Below are positions 9,042-17,679 of a stretch of 64,000 bases of DNA, one piece after another. Made by a program: the position numbers and the translations under genes. Position 1 is the stretch's first letter, and each line of letters starts with the position of its first letter. The DNA is from Wenxinia saemankumensis (lineage in GTDB: Bacteria; Pseudomonadota; Alphaproteobacteria; Rhodobacterales; Rhodobacteraceae). The notes beneath the pieces were generated by a model. The model saw only the letters and a program-made list of their open reading frames with translations. It did no database searches and had not been told where the DNA came from. The DNA is taken from assembly GCF_900141735.1 (NCBI RefSeq), contig NZ_FQYO01000008.1, positions 1 through 64,000 of the forward strand. The letters run 5' to 3'.

Positions 9042-9464
9042 ATGGCCCTGAAGCTCAAGCAACTCGCCCATGTCTGCATCTTCGCGCGCGACGTCGAGGA
9101 GACTCGCCGCTTCTACGAGGACGTGCTCGGCATGAAGACCGTCTTCAACTTCACCCGCGAGGGCCGTCTGTTCGGCTTCTACCTCGATGCCGGAAACCGC
9201 ACCTTCGTCGAGGTGTTCGAGAACGGCTCGGCCGAATACAGCGGGAAGAACCAGATCAATCACATGTGCCTCGAGGTCGAGGACCTTGCCGAAGCGGTCG
9301 CCCATATCCGCGCGCAGGGGATCGAGCCGACCGAGCCCAAGAAGGCGGTCGACGAGACCTGGCAGGCCTGGATCGACGATCCGAACGGCGTGAAGATCGA
9401 ACTCTTCCAGTATACGGACGCGAGCGCACAGTTCGCCGGAGGCGACCGCGTGGCCGACTGGTAG
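9042..9464 (+). CDS. VOC-superfamily glyoxalase-like protein
   Basis: A 140-residue single-module VOC protein: LAHVCIFARDVEETRRFYEDVLGM at the start, FVEVFENG in the middle, NHMCLEVEDL opening the second half and KIELFQY at the end. The His, Glu, His and Glu in these four segments form a complete VOC metal-ligand set. A good AGGAGG ribosome-binding site precedes the ATG. It is the last gene of the operon, 95 bases after the cupin, so it may also have its own promoter. The substrate is unknown. Confidence 0.85.
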   Translation: MALKLKQLAHVCIFARDVEETRRFYEDVLGMKTVFNFTREGRLFGFYLDAGNRTFVEVFENGSAEYSGKNQINHMCLEVEDLAEAVAHIRAQGIEPTEPKKAVDETWQAWIDDPNGVKIELFQYTDASAQFAGGDRVADW

Positions 9465-9827
9465 GACGGTCCGCCGCGCGGGAAGGGGGGGCGACGCCCC
9501 GGCATCCGACCACCCCCGCCGGTCGCCGCCCCGATGGTAACGGCTGCCGCGCCGCCTCCGGCATCGGAGGCGCGCCAACGGAGCCGGGGCAGCCGGGGCG
9601 GCAATGGAGGCGCCTGGCGCCCCGTCGGTTACCGTGATGGCAAAACGGACCGGCGCCCGGAGAATCGACCGGCTCCTTCATCGTCCTGGTGAACATGGTG
9701 GGCCGGGACCGGCGGGGGAACCCGCTCCGACGCGGGCCGGTCGATCCCGCCGGGGTGCCGGGCCGGGCCGGTGTCGGCTGGCCGATGCCCCCCGCCCGAA
9801 CGGCGGGGGAGGAGGGCAGGCGGGGCG
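9465..9827. other. Convergent intergenic region with one hairpin
   Basis: 363 bases lie between the converging VOC and znuA genes. A GC-rich hairpin, CGCCTCCG (9553-9560), loop GCAT, CGGAGGCG (9565-9572), is the only clear structure. It may end transcription from one or both sides, although no T tract follows it. No coding content is recognisable on either strand. Confidence 0.5.
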
Positions 9828-10955
9828 TCAGGACGACGCGCAACCGGCGATGCTCTCGCCGATGGACCGGATCAGCGCCGGGTAGAAACCCGGTCCCGTC
9901 TCCAGCTCGAAGCCGAGAGGGTCGATCACCGCGGCCCGGGCTTCGGTTCCGTCCGAGACCGTGGCCACGAGGCTCTGGCTGAATTGCGGCTCGGAGTAGA
10001 TGCAGGCGACCCCGAGGTCGCGGATCGTCTCCTGCACCTCCTCGATCCGGGCGGGGCTCGGGTCCGAGGCGTCGCTCAGCGAGATCGCCCCCGCCGCCGA
10101 GATGCCGAACCGGTTCTCGAAGTAGTGGTAGGCGTCGTGGAAGACGACGAAGCCGACCCCGCCGGCCGCGGACAGCGTCTCTTCGACATCGGCGACCGCC
10201 GCGGCGATCTCCTCACGTCCCGCCGCGGCATTGTCGCGGTAGGTCTGCGCGTTCTCGGGATCGAGCGCCGACAGCTCCTCGGCGATCACGTCCAGCCAGA
10301 TCCCGGCATTCCCGGGATCGAGCCAGGCATGGGGATCGATGCCCTCGTGGCTGTGACCGGCATGGTCGTGATCCTCGTCCACGGCATGGTCCGCATGCGC
10401 CCCGTCCCCCTGCGATTCCACGTGCGCGGCCCCCTCCGCGTGATCGCTGCCATGATCCCCGTCGGCGTGGTCGTCCTCGGCATGGGCGTGGTCGCCCTCC
10501 GCCTCGTCCTCGTGTCCCGGGTGATCCCCAGCGTCGTGGTCGTGGTCGTGGCCGGCGTCGTCGCCGTGCTCATGGTCGTGACCCTCGAAGGTCGCGCCCT
10601 CGCGGAATTCCAGGGTGGTGATGCCCTCGACATCGAGCAGCTCGACGACCCGCGCATCCGTCGCCAGCGCCCCGATCGACTCCTCCAGCCACGGCTCGAG
10701 CTCGGCGCCGATCCAGAAGACGGCATCCGCCTCCTGCAGCGCGCGCGCCTCGGACGGACGCATCGCGTATTCGTGCGGCGATGCGCCCGGGGTCACGACG
10801 AGGTCGGGAGTCCCGAGGCCGTCCATGACGCGGGCGGCAAGCCCGTGGACCGGCGCGATGTCGGTCGCGACGCGCGGCACCTCCGCCGGCGCGGTACTCG
10901 CCGCGGCGATCGCAAGGGCGCTGCAGGCGAGGCCCCTTCCCAAGCTCGTGGACAT
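9828..10955 (-). CDS. znuA: High-affinity zinc ABC transporter, periplasmic zinc-binding protein
   Basis: A 375-residue cluster-9 metal-binding protein. The signal peptide probably ends near APA (residue 24). Zinc ligands are expected at His61 (ASPHEY), His209 (DPHAWLDP), the His in VFHDAYHYF and a late acidic residue. Residues 126-203 form an extended loop unusually rich in His, Asp and Glu (about 78 residues), much longer than in E. coli ZnuA; such loops are thought to capture or store zinc. It is transcribed away from zur-znuC-znuB across the Zur-type site at 10980-11006. Confidence 0.96.
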   Translation of the reverse strand: MSTSLGRGLACSALAIAAASTAPAEVPRVATDIAPVHGLAARVMDGLGTPDLVVTPGASPHEYAMRPSEARALQEADAVFWIGAELEPWLEESIGALATDARVVELLDVEGITTLEFREGATFEGHDHEHGDDAGHDHDHDAGDHPGHEDEAEGDHAHAEDDHADGDHGSDHAEGAAHVESQGDGAHADHAVDEDHDHAGHSHEGIDPHAWLDPGNAGIWLDVIAEELSALDPENAQTYRDNAAAGREEIAAAVADVEETLSAAGGVGFVVFHDAYHYFENRFGISAAGAISLSDASDPSPARIEEVQETIRDLGVACIYSEPQFSQSLVATVSDGTEARAAVIDPLGFELETGPGFYPALIRSIGESIAGCASS

Positions 10956-10979
10956 CCCGTGCTCCTGTGATTAGATAAC

Positions 10980-11006
10980 ATATCGTTCGAGTAACCGTAA
11001 CGATAT
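10980..11006. promoter_or_regulatory. Zur-type operator between znuA and zur
   Basis: ATATCGTT (10980-10987) and AACGATAT (10999-11006) form a perfect inverted repeat around 11 bases, embedded in an AT-rich stretch that stands out in this GC-rich window. It lies between the divergent znuA and zur starts, 24 bases from znuA and 33 from zur. This is where Zur would repress both units when zinc is plentiful. The assignment rests on position and symmetry, not on a match to a measured box. Confidence 0.7.
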
Positions 11007-11039
11007 ACTATAGCAACCCCATCCGCGCAGGAGGCAGCG

Positions 11040-11516
11040 ATGACGGACCAGGCATTCGAGCCGCACGATCACGGCGCATGCATCTCGGACGGCGTGGCCG
11101 CCGTGGAACGGATCTGCGTCGAGCGCGGGCTTCAACTGACGAAGGCGAGGGCGCGGGTTCTCGAGATCCTGCTGTCCGAGCATCGGGCGATGGGCGCCTA
11201 CGAGATCCTCGACGTGCTGCGGGCCGATGGCCTCGCCTCGCAGCCGCCCGTGGCCTACCGCGCGCTCGAGTTCCTGACGAAGAACGGTTTTGCGCACCGG
11301 ATCGAACGCCTCAACGCCTTCATCGCCTGCTCGCATCTCGACGGTGCGCATGCCCCGGTCTTCCTGATCTGCCGGGTCTGCAACTCCGTCGCCGAAGCGC
11401 AGCCCGATCCGGCGCGGAGCGAGGTCGATCGCGTCGCGAGGAGCGCGGGATTCGCGGTCGAGCGCGTCGTACGCGAGGCCGAGGGCGTCTGCCCCAATTG
11501 CGCCCGGGCGGCGTGA
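11040..11516 (+). CDS. zur: Zinc uptake regulator, Fur family
   Basis: A 158-residue Fur-family repressor. The winged helix carries the recognition region QLTKARARVLEILLSEHRAMGAYEIL. The dimerisation domain has ICRVC and the C-terminal CPNC pair, the two CxxC structural zinc sites. Co-transcription with znuC and znuB (TGATG overlap at 11514-11518) and divergence from znuA identify it as Zur rather than Fur or PerR. It should bind the inverted repeat just upstream, giving autoregulation. Confidence 0.94.
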   Translation: MTDQAFEPHDHGACISDGVAAVERICVERGLQLTKARARVLEILLSEHRAMGAYEILDVLRADGLASQPPVAYRALEFLTKNGFAHRIERLNAFIACSHLDGAHAPVFLICRVCNSVAEAQPDPARSEVDRVARSAGFAVERVVREAEGVCPNCARAA

Positions 11517-12319
11517 TGCGCCGGACGGGCACACTCGTCTCCGCCATTGACCTGACGGTCCGGTACGGGGCGACGACCGCGCTGGAGGCCGTCGATCTGC
11601 ACGTGTCGGCCGGGGAGATCGTCACGATCGTGGGCCCGAACGGGTCGGGAAAATCGACGCTGGTCGGGGCGATCCTCGGCGGCGTGCCGCTGTCGGGCGG
11701 CCGGATCGAGCGCGCGCCCGGCCTGCGCATCGGCTATGTCCCCCAGCGGCTGGTCCTCGATCCCACCCTGCCGATGAATGTCGAGCGGTTCCTCTCGCTG
11801 CCCCGGCGGGTCACGGCGGCGCGGGCGCGCGACGCGCTGGAGCGTGCCGGCGTGCCCGGGATCGGAAAGCGGCAGATGTCCGCGCTGTCGGGCGGACAGT
11901 TCCAGCGCGCATTGCTGGCCCGGGCCATCCTCGAGGAGCCGGACCTGCTGATCCTGGACGAGGCGACCGCGGGACTCGACCAGCCCGGCTCGGCCGCCTT
12001 CTACCGGCGGATCGACGAGGTGCGGTCCGAGACGGGCTGCGGCGTCCTGATGATCAGTCACGACCTGCATGTCGTGATGAGCACCTCCGACCGGGTTATC
12101 TGCCTGAACGGCCATGTCTGTTGCGAGGGCACGCCCGAGGTCGTCGCCAACGCGCCCGATTACCGGCGACTCTTCGGGGACGGCACGCGCGGGGCGCTGG
12201 CGCTCTACCGGCACCACCACGACCACAGCCATACCCATGATCATGGACCCGGCCACGGACACGGCCACCACCACGGTCACGACCATGGGTCCCCGGCGCC
12301 ACGGGACGCGGCAGAATGA
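11516..12319 (+). CDS. znuC: Zinc ABC transporter ATP-binding protein
   Basis: A 267-residue ATPase. Walker A is GPNGSGKST (40-48), then LSGGQFQRALLARA, Walker B LLILDEATAGLD and the HDLHVVM switch. The ATG at 11516 overlaps the zur stop. The last 37 or so residues form a His-rich tail (alternating His-Asp, His-Gly) that could bind zinc in the cytoplasm and sense transport state. His-rich ZnuC tails are known in relatives, but this one is long. It overlaps znuB by four bases. Confidence 0.96.
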   Translation: MRRTGTLVSAIDLTVRYGATTALEAVDLHVSAGEIVTIVGPNGSGKSTLVGAILGGVPLSGGRIERAPGLRIGYVPQRLVLDPTLPMNVERFLSLPRRVTAARARDALERAGVPGIGKRQMSALSGGQFQRALLARAILEEPDLLILDEATAGLDQPGSAAFYRRIDEVRSETGCGVLMISHDLHVVMSTSDRVICLNGHVCCEGTPEVVANAPDYRRLFGDGTRGALALYRHHHDHSHTHDHGPGHGHGHHHGHDHGSPAPRDAAE

Positions 12320-13116
12320 TGCTCGACGATTTCATGACGCGCGCCGCGCTGGCCGGCATCGGGACCGCCCTCGCGGCGGCCCCGCTCGGCTGCTTCGTCG
12401 TATGGCGCCGGATGGCCTATTTCGGAGATGCGACGGCCCATGCCGCGATCCTCGGCGTCGCGCTGTCCCTCGCCTTCTCGCTGCCGGTCTTCGCCGGCGC
12501 GATGGCAGTCGCCCTCGTCATGGCGACGATCGTCTCGACGATCTCGGGCCGCGGCTACGCCATGGACACGCTGCTCGGCGTGATGGCCCATTCCGCGCTC
12601 GCGTTCGGACTCGTGGGGGTCACCTTCCTCTCGGGCGTGCGGATCGACCTGATGGCCTACCTCTTCGGCGACATCCTGTCGGTGTCGCGGGCCGATCTGG
12701 CGGTGATCTGGTGCGGCGCCGCCCTCGTGATCGCCCTGATCGTCTGGCGATGGAACGCGCTGCTCACCGCGACCCTGAACGAGGGGCTGGCCCGGGCCGC
12801 CGGGATCGACCCCTGGCGCGAGCGACTGGTCCTGACGCTGGCTCTCGCGCTGGTCGTGGCGGTCGCGATCAAGGTCGTCGGCGTCCTGCTCATCACAGCC
12901 CTTCTCATCATCCCGGCCGCCACCGTCCGTCCGCTCTCGGCGACGCCCGAGCGCATGGGGGTGCTGGCCGCGCTTGTGGCCATGGCGTCGGCCCTGGCGG
13001 GATTGCTCGCCTCCTACCGGCTCGACACGCCGACCGGCCCGACGATCGTCTGCGTGGCGGCGCTGCTGTTCTGCCTGTCGTCGACACTGTCCGGAACGAG
13101 GCGCCCGAGCATGTGA
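12316..13116 (+). CDS. znuB: Zinc ABC transporter permease
   Basis: A 266-residue ABC-3 family integral membrane protein with about eight hydrophobic helices. It includes CFVVWRRMAYFGDATAHAAILGVAL, a segment typical of ZnuB/MntB permeases, and VVGVLLITALLIIPAATVR. Its ATG overlaps the znuC stop (12316-12319). It completes the transporter with ZnuA and ZnuC and is the last gene of the zur operon. Confidence 0.95.
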   Translation: MMLDDFMTRAALAGIGTALAAAPLGCFVVWRRMAYFGDATAHAAILGVALSLAFSLPVFAGAMAVALVMATIVSTISGRGYAMDTLLGVMAHSALAFGLVGVTFLSGVRIDLMAYLFGDILSVSRADLAVIWCGAALVIALIVWRWNALLTATLNEGLARAAGIDPWRERLVLTLALALVVAVAIKVVGVLLITALLIIPAATVRPLSATPERMGVLAALVAMASALAGLLASYRLDTPTGPTIVCVAALLFCLSSTLSGTRRPSM

Positions 13117-13118
13117 AG

Positions 13119-13133
13119 CGGGCGGGGCGCCCG
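13119..13133 (+). terminator. Short GC hairpin directly after znuB
   Basis: CGGGCG (13119-13124), loop GGG, CGCCCG (13128-13133), two bases after the znuB stop. No T tract follows, so efficiency is uncertain. Confidence 0.4.
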
Positions 13134-13456
13134 GGTCGACCAGAACGGGTCAGATGGACCCCCGCGCGAGGACTTGCCGTCGCGGACCGAGCCGGACCGG
13201 GCAGCGCACCCGTGCGACCGCCCCGTCCTGCGGGCGAGAGCGATGTCCATCGAAAAGCCCGGTCCCCCGCCGGCGCCGCTGGGCGCGGGGAGAGCCAGGG
13301 ATCTGCCGACGCAAGGGGATAGCTTTCTCAGGCCCGGTGGCCTTGAAGGTCGATGCCCTCGCATTGCCCGCCTCAGGCGAAAGCAGTGGATCCGCGACGA
13401 AGCGGCTCACCGCCCCTTCGCTCAGGCCCGGTCTCTTCCTGGCTACTCGAGGGAAT
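13134..13456. other. Intergenic region with no recognisable feature
   Basis: About 320 bases between znuB and the tRNA-Asn gene, which face each other. I see no coding frame with family content, no clear promoter and no large repeat. Confidence 0.5.
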
Positions 13457-13531
13457 TGGCTCCGGCGGTAGGGATCGAACCTACGACCAATTGATTAACA
13501 GTCAACTGCTCTACCGCTGAGCTACGCCGGA
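13457..13531 (-). tRNA. tRNA-Asn (anticodon GTT)
   Basis: The minus strand folds as a complete cloverleaf: acceptor TCCGGCG/CGCCGGA, D arm GCTC/GAGC, anticodon stem GTTGA/TCAAT with loop CTGTTAA (anticodon GTT), T arm GTAGG TTCGATC CCTAC. CCA is encoded. It is 75 nt including CCA. Confidence 0.97.
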
Positions 13532-13704
13532 ACACGGGGCGGCTATAGCAATGGTCGGGCGGGGCGTCCAGAGGGTGCGGGGGCAAAAAAGCCTCTTCGG
13601 CGCGGGGCGTCGGGTCAGGGGCGGAACGGAGGGATGTCGGGGGGCCGTCGCGGGGCGCGGGCGCGCGCCGGCGCGCGGCGCGGCGGGGCCGCTGGTCTCG
13701 TCCT

Positions 13705-14604
13705 TCAGGTCGCCCGCCAGAGGACGTCGATGGCGAGCGGGCCGGCCGGGCGGGCCGCTCCGGCCTCGTGCAGGGCGAGGAGGTGGGCGAGGACGTTGCG
13801 CGTCGCGGCGGGCAGGAGGGCGGGGGGCGTGTCCGCGTAGATCCGGGCCGCGAGGGCGGCGGCCGTTCCCGGCGCCTCGGCGAGGGCGGCGCGGATCTGC
13901 GCCTCCCGCGCCCGGCGATGGGCGATCAGGTCCGCGATGCGGGCGGGGCCGTCCTCGACCGGCGCCCCGTGACCGGGGAGGAAGAGCCGGGCGCCCGTGG
14001 CCGCGAGCCTTGCGCAGGAGGCCAGGAAGGCGCCGAGATCGCCGTCCGGCGGCGAGATCAGCGTCGAGGCCCAGCCCATCACCAGATCCCCGGTGAAGGC
14101 AGCCCGGCCGGAGAGGAAGCACAGGTGATTGCCCATGTGCCCGGGCGTGTGCAGCGCCCGCAGCGCCCAGTCGGCCCCGCTCACCGTCGTGCCGTCCGCG
14201 AGGCATTCGTCCGGCGCGAAATCCCTGTCCACGCCTTCGCCGCCGCCGAGTCCGCCGGTCGCGGCCAGCGCCGCCATCGCGTGCGACCGGCCCGCGCGCG
14301 CATCGCCGAAGGCGAGGACCGGGGCCCCCGTGCGCTCGGCCAGCGGGCGGGCGAGGGCGGAATGGTCGCGGTGGGCGTGGGTGACGAGCACCGCTCGGAC
14401 CCGGCGGCCCCGCGCGGCCGCGAGGATCGCCTCGAGATGCCGGGGATCGGCGGGGCCGGGATCGATCACGGCGAGATCGCCGTCCCCGACGAGCCAGGTG
14501 TTCGTCCCCGGCCCGGTGAGGGGCGAGGGATTGGGCGCCAGCAGGCGCAGGATCCCGGGTGCGACCTCCTCGGCCCGGCCCGGAGCGGCGGGATCGCCCG
14601 GCAT
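13705..14604 (-). CDS. MBL-fold metallo-hydrolase (glyoxalase II/LACTB2-like)
   Basis: A 299-residue metallo-beta-lactamase-fold hydrolase. The dinuclear metal site is visible: THAHRDH (75-81), the His of LHTPGHMGNHLCF, the Asp of AFTGDLVMGW and the late LPGHG. A C-terminal helical extension follows, as in LACTB2-like proteins. It likely hydrolyses a thioester, phosphodiester or similar bond, but the substrate is not evident. It diverges from the histidine kinase gene across only 40 bases. A run of six T on the minus strand about 110-125 bases past its stop may mark its terminator. Confidence 0.88.
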   Translation of the reverse strand: MPGDPAAPGRAEEVAPGILRLLAPNPSPLTGPGTNTWLVGDGDLAVIDPGPADPRHLEAILAAARGRRVRAVLVTHAHRDHSALARPLAERTGAPVLAFGDARAGRSHAMAALAATGGLGGGEGVDRDFAPDECLADGTTVSGADWALRALHTPGHMGNHLCFLSGRAAFTGDLVMGWASTLISPPDGDLGAFLASCARLAATGARLFLPGHGAPVEDGPARIADLIAHRRAREAQIRAALAEAPGTAAALAARIYADTPPALLPAATRNVLAHLLALHEAGAARPAGPLAIDVLWRAT

Positions 14605-14644
14605 GCGGCTTTCGCTCCCCTCGTGCCGCCGCTAGCGTCGCGCC

Positions 14645-15979
14645 ATGGCGGATGGCTGGATCAGGGCCCGGTTGGGCGGCGCGCGCGGGCCCCGCTCGCT
14701 CTACGGGCGGGCGGCGCTGATCGTCTTCGTCCCCATCGTAACGCTCCAGCTCGCGATCTCCATCGGCTTCGTGCAGCGTCATTTCGAGGACGTGACCCGG
14801 CAGATGACCCGGGCCGTCGGGGCGGAGATCGCCTATCTCGCCGGCGCCGTGGCCGCGGCGGAGGGCCCGGAGGCCGCGCGGGAGGAGATCGCGACCCTCG
14901 CCCCGGCGCTCGCCTTCGAGGTGGCGCTGCCGGCGCCCGAGCCGGCGCCCGACGGCGACAGCTGGAGATGGTACGACCTCACCGCGGGCCGCGTCGCCTC
15001 CGAACTGCGCGAGCGGGTGCCGGGGATCGCGGCGATCCGCATGCCCGACAGCCGCGACGTGACGCTGTGGGTCGAGACGCCCCAGGGCACGATGCGGGTC
15101 GGATTCGTGCGGGAACGGGTCTCGGCCTCCAATCCGCACCAGCTGCTGGTGCTGATCGTGGTGCTGGGCGCCGTCATGGCGGGGATCGCCTATCTGTTCC
15201 TGCGCAACCAGCTGCGCCCGATCGCGCGGATGGCGCAGGCGGCGGGCGAGTACGGGCGCGGGCGGATCGTGCCCTATCGTCCCTCCGGCGCGGCCGAGGT
15301 GCGCGCCGCGGGCGCGGCCTTCCTCGACATGCGGGCGCGGATCGAGCGGCAGACCCAGGCCCGCACGATGATGCTCTCGGGAGTCAGCCACGACCTGCGG
15401 ACGCCGCTCACCCGGCTGAAGCTGGAGCTGTCGCTGCTCGAGGACGAGGTGGCGGCCCCGATGCGCCGCGACGTGGACGAGATGCAGCGGCTGATCGACG
15501 CCTTCCTCGACTTCGCGCGGGGCGATGCGGGGGATGCGGACGGGCGGGCCGACCCGGCCGAACTGGCCGAGGCGGTGGTGGCGGAGGCGGCGCGGACCGG
15601 GGGGGCGGTCCGCTTCGCCGGGGTCGAGGGGGACCGGGCGGCCGTCGCCTGCCGGCCCGAGGCGGTCCGCCGCGCCGTGTCGAACCTCGTCGCCAACGCG
15701 CTGCGCCATGGCGACCGGGCCGAGGTATCCGTCCAGTTCGGCGACCGGTCGGTCCGCATCCGGGTCGAGGATGACGGCCCCGGCATCCCCGCGGACCAGC
15801 GTGAGCAAGCGGTCCGGCCCTTCGTCCGGCTCGACCCCGCGCGGAACCAGGACCGCGGCTCGGGCGTGGGACTGGGCCTCGCCATCGTGGCAGACGTCGC
15901 GCGCGGCCATGGCGGCATTCTGCGGCTGGGCGAGAGTGCGCTCGGGGGATTGCAGGCCGATCTCGTGCTGCCGCGCTAG
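14645..15979 (+). CDS. EnvZ-like sensor histidine kinase
   Basis: A 444-residue two-component sensor in the inner membrane. Transmembrane segments at about 19-42 and 163-185 flank a periplasmic domain of about 120 residues. A HAMP linker and a HisKA motif SGVSHDLRTPLTRLKLELSLL with His249 follow. The catalytic domain has the N box SNLVANALRHGD and G boxes DDGPGIP and GSGVGLGLA. The DLRTPLTRL form resembles EnvZ. No response regulator is adjacent in the window, so the partner must be encoded elsewhere. Confidence 0.92.
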   Translation: MADGWIRARLGGARGPRSLYGRAALIVFVPIVTLQLAISIGFVQRHFEDVTRQMTRAVGAEIAYLAGAVAAAEGPEAAREEIATLAPALAFEVALPAPEPAPDGDSWRWYDLTAGRVASELRERVPGIAAIRMPDSRDVTLWVETPQGTMRVGFVRERVSASNPHQLLVLIVVLGAVMAGIAYLFLRNQLRPIARMAQAAGEYGRGRIVPYRPSGAAEVRAAGAAFLDMRARIERQTQARTMMLSGVSHDLRTPLTRLKLELSLLEDEVAAPMRRDVDEMQRLIDAFLDFARGDAGDADGRADPAELAEAVVAEAARTGGAVRFAGVEGDRAAVACRPEAVRRAVSNLVANALRHGDRAEVSVQFGDRSVRIRVEDDGPGIPADQREQAVRPFVRLDPARNQDRGSGVGLGLAIVADVARGHGGILRLGESALGGLQADLVLPR

Positions 15980-16034
15980 GGAGGGGGCTGCGGTCCGGGT
16001 TGCAGGCTGCCGGGGCGGTCCGGGAGCGGGGGCG

Positions 16035-16107
16035 TAGGCCCGGCAGGATTCGAACCTGCAACCAAACCGTTATGAGCGGTCTGCACTGACCGTTGTGCTA
16101 CGGGCCC
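16035..16107 (-). tRNA. tRNA with CAT anticodon (Met, or Ile2 if lysidine-modified)
   Basis: The minus strand folds into a cloverleaf: acceptor GGGCCCG/CGGGCCT (G1-T72 wobble) with discriminator A, D arm GCAC/GTGC, anticodon stem GACCG/CGGTT with loop CTCATAA, T arm TGCAGGTTCGAATCCTGC. CCA is not encoded. C4-G69 and C5-G68 pairs fit tRNA-Ile2 recognised by TilS, but CAT alone cannot separate elongator Met from Ile2. Confidence 0.9.
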
Positions 16108-16245
16108 GACGCGGAGACCGTCTTCGCGCGGGGCGGGTCGCGGGTCAAGGGAGGAGCGGGGCGCTGATCCGGGGCGGTGATCCGGGACCCCGATATCCGT
16201 GTTTGCGGGGAAGGTGCAGCGTCTAGGCGGCCGGTCCCGCCCGGC

Positions 16246-17679
16246 CTATCGCCCGGGCTGCGACCCTGTCTCGCCGTCTTGCATCCGCCCGCCGGCATCG
16301 GGCCGGGATGCGCCGCGGTGGGGCGTGGCCGCGCCGGCCGGGCAGGGTGGCCGCAGCGCCCCGTGATCCGTCGCCGCCTCGAAGGCCGCGCCGATCCGCA
16401 GGATCGTGGCCTCGTCGCCGTGCCGGCCGACGATCTGCAGGCCGACCGGCAGACCGCCGATGAACCCCATCGGCACCGTCAGGGCAGGGTGACCGCTGAC
16501 GTTGAAGGGCAGGGTCCGCATCGGCGTCCAGGCGGCCCGCCCGCCCGCGAAGGCCGAGAGCGGCGGCGCCGGGGTGAGCGTGGTCGGCGTGACGATCGCG
16601 TCATGCGCTTCGAGCACCGCGTCGAGGCCCGCCCGCAGCCGCACGGCGACCCGGTGGGCGCGGGCCACGTCCTCGCCCGTCAGCGCGGCACCGGCGATCA
16701 GGCTCTGAAAGGCCATGCGGCCATAGCCGTCGCCCCGCCCGGCGAGCTCGGGATGGCTTTCCAGCGCCTCGGCGTGGATGAGGATCGCGCCCGCCGCCTC
16801 GGCTAGGGCGATGTCCGGCAGGTCGGCGATCCGGGTCCGCGCCCCTTCCATCGACAGGACCGCGACGGAATCGTCCGTCAGCTCCAGCAGCCCCGGGGCG
16901 GCCTCCTCCGACATGGCCCAACCGCGCGCATAGGCGATGCGCAGGCCGCCGAGGCCGCGGTCCAGCCGCGGAGTCGCGGCGCCCGTCAGCGCCGCGAAGA
17001 TCGCGGCCGCGTCGGGCACCGACCGGGCGAGCGGGCCGACATGGTCCAGCGTCGGCGAGAGCGGGAAGACGCCCTCCGTCGGCACCGTGCCCTTCGTGGG
17101 CTTCAGCCCGACGATGCCGCAATAGGCGGCGGGGCTGCGCACCGACCCGCCCGTATCTGTCCCCAGCGCCACCCGCACCAGCCCCCCCGCCACGGCGGAG
17201 GCCGAGCCGGAGGAGGAGCCGCCGGTGATGTGCTCCGCGCTCCACGGGTTGCGAGCGGCGGGATAGGGGCCGTCGCTCGAGGGGCCGACGAGCGCGTATT
17301 CGTAGGTCGCGACCATGCCCAGCGGCACCGCGCCCGCATCCAGCAGCCTCTGCACGGCGGGGGCGGTGGAGGTGGCCTTGCGGCCCGCCCGTCCGCGGGA
17401 GCCGCAGGCGACGGTCGCGCCGTCGAGGTCGATGAGGTCCTTGATCGCGAAGGGGATGCCCTGCATCGGCCCGCGGTCCCGCCCCGCCGAGAGGTCCGCA
17501 TCCGCCTGCCGCGCGGCGGCGAGCGCCCGGTCCGCCGTCACCTCGGTGAAGGCGTTCAGCGCCTCGTTCCGCCGCCCGATCAGGTCCAGATGGGCGCGGG
17601 TCAGCGCCTCGGCGGTCAGCGTCCCGCCCCGGAGCGCGGCGCCCGCCTCCGCGATCGTCAGCTCGGTCGGCTCACGCAT
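16246..17679 (-). CDS. AtzE-like amidase (amidase signature family)
   Basis: A 477-residue amidase. The Ser-cisSer-Lys triad is visible: Lys80 in FAIKDL, cis-Ser near 155 in GGSSSGSA and nucleophile Ser179 in TDTGGSVR. The ATG at 17679 is used because it overlaps the end of the small AtzG-like gene by eight bases; the longer frame upstream would swallow that gene. The AtzG-AtzE pair forms a GatC-GatA-like complex that in known cases hydrolyses 1-carboxybiuret, but relatives occur in many clusters without s-triazine genes. Here the amide substrate is unknown. It is the last gene of the long minus-strand locus. Confidence 0.88.
   Translation of the reverse strand: MREPTELTIAEAGAALRGGTLTAEALTRAHLDLIGRRNEALNAFTEVTADRALAAARQADADLSAGRDRGPMQGIPFAIKDLIDLDGATVACGSRGRAGRKATSTAPAVQRLLDAGAVPLGMVATYEYALVGPSSDGPYPAARNPWSAEHITGGSSSGSASAVAGGLVRVALGTDTGGSVRSPAAYCGIVGLKPTKGTVPTEGVFPLSPTLDHVGPLARSVPDAAAIFAALTGAATPRLDRGLGGLRIAYARGWAMSEEAAPGLLELTDDSVAVLSMEGARTRIADLPDIALAEAAGAILIHAEALESHPELAGRGDGYGRMAFQSLIAGAALTGEDVARAHRVAVRLRAGLDAVLEAHDAIVTPTTLTPAPPLSAFAGGRAAWTPMRTLPFNVSGHPALTVPMGFIGGLPVGLQIVGRHGDEATILRIGAAFEAATDHGALRPPCPAGAATPHRGASRPDAGGRMQDGETGSQPGR

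Noticed and set aside
10980-11006. The znuA-zur inverted repeat as a rho-independent terminator
   Set aside because: It lies between divergent starts, is AT-rich and has no GC stem; an operator fits better.
13768-15774. A 668-codon plus-strand frame across the MBL and kinase genes
   Set aside because: It crosses two well-defined genes on opposite strands, and its translation is an Arg/Gly/Ala-rich shadow.
13705-15979. MBL hydrolase and EnvZ-like kinase as one regulatory system
   Set aside because: They are divergent, share only 40 bases and no response regulator is adjacent; nothing in the sequence links their functions.
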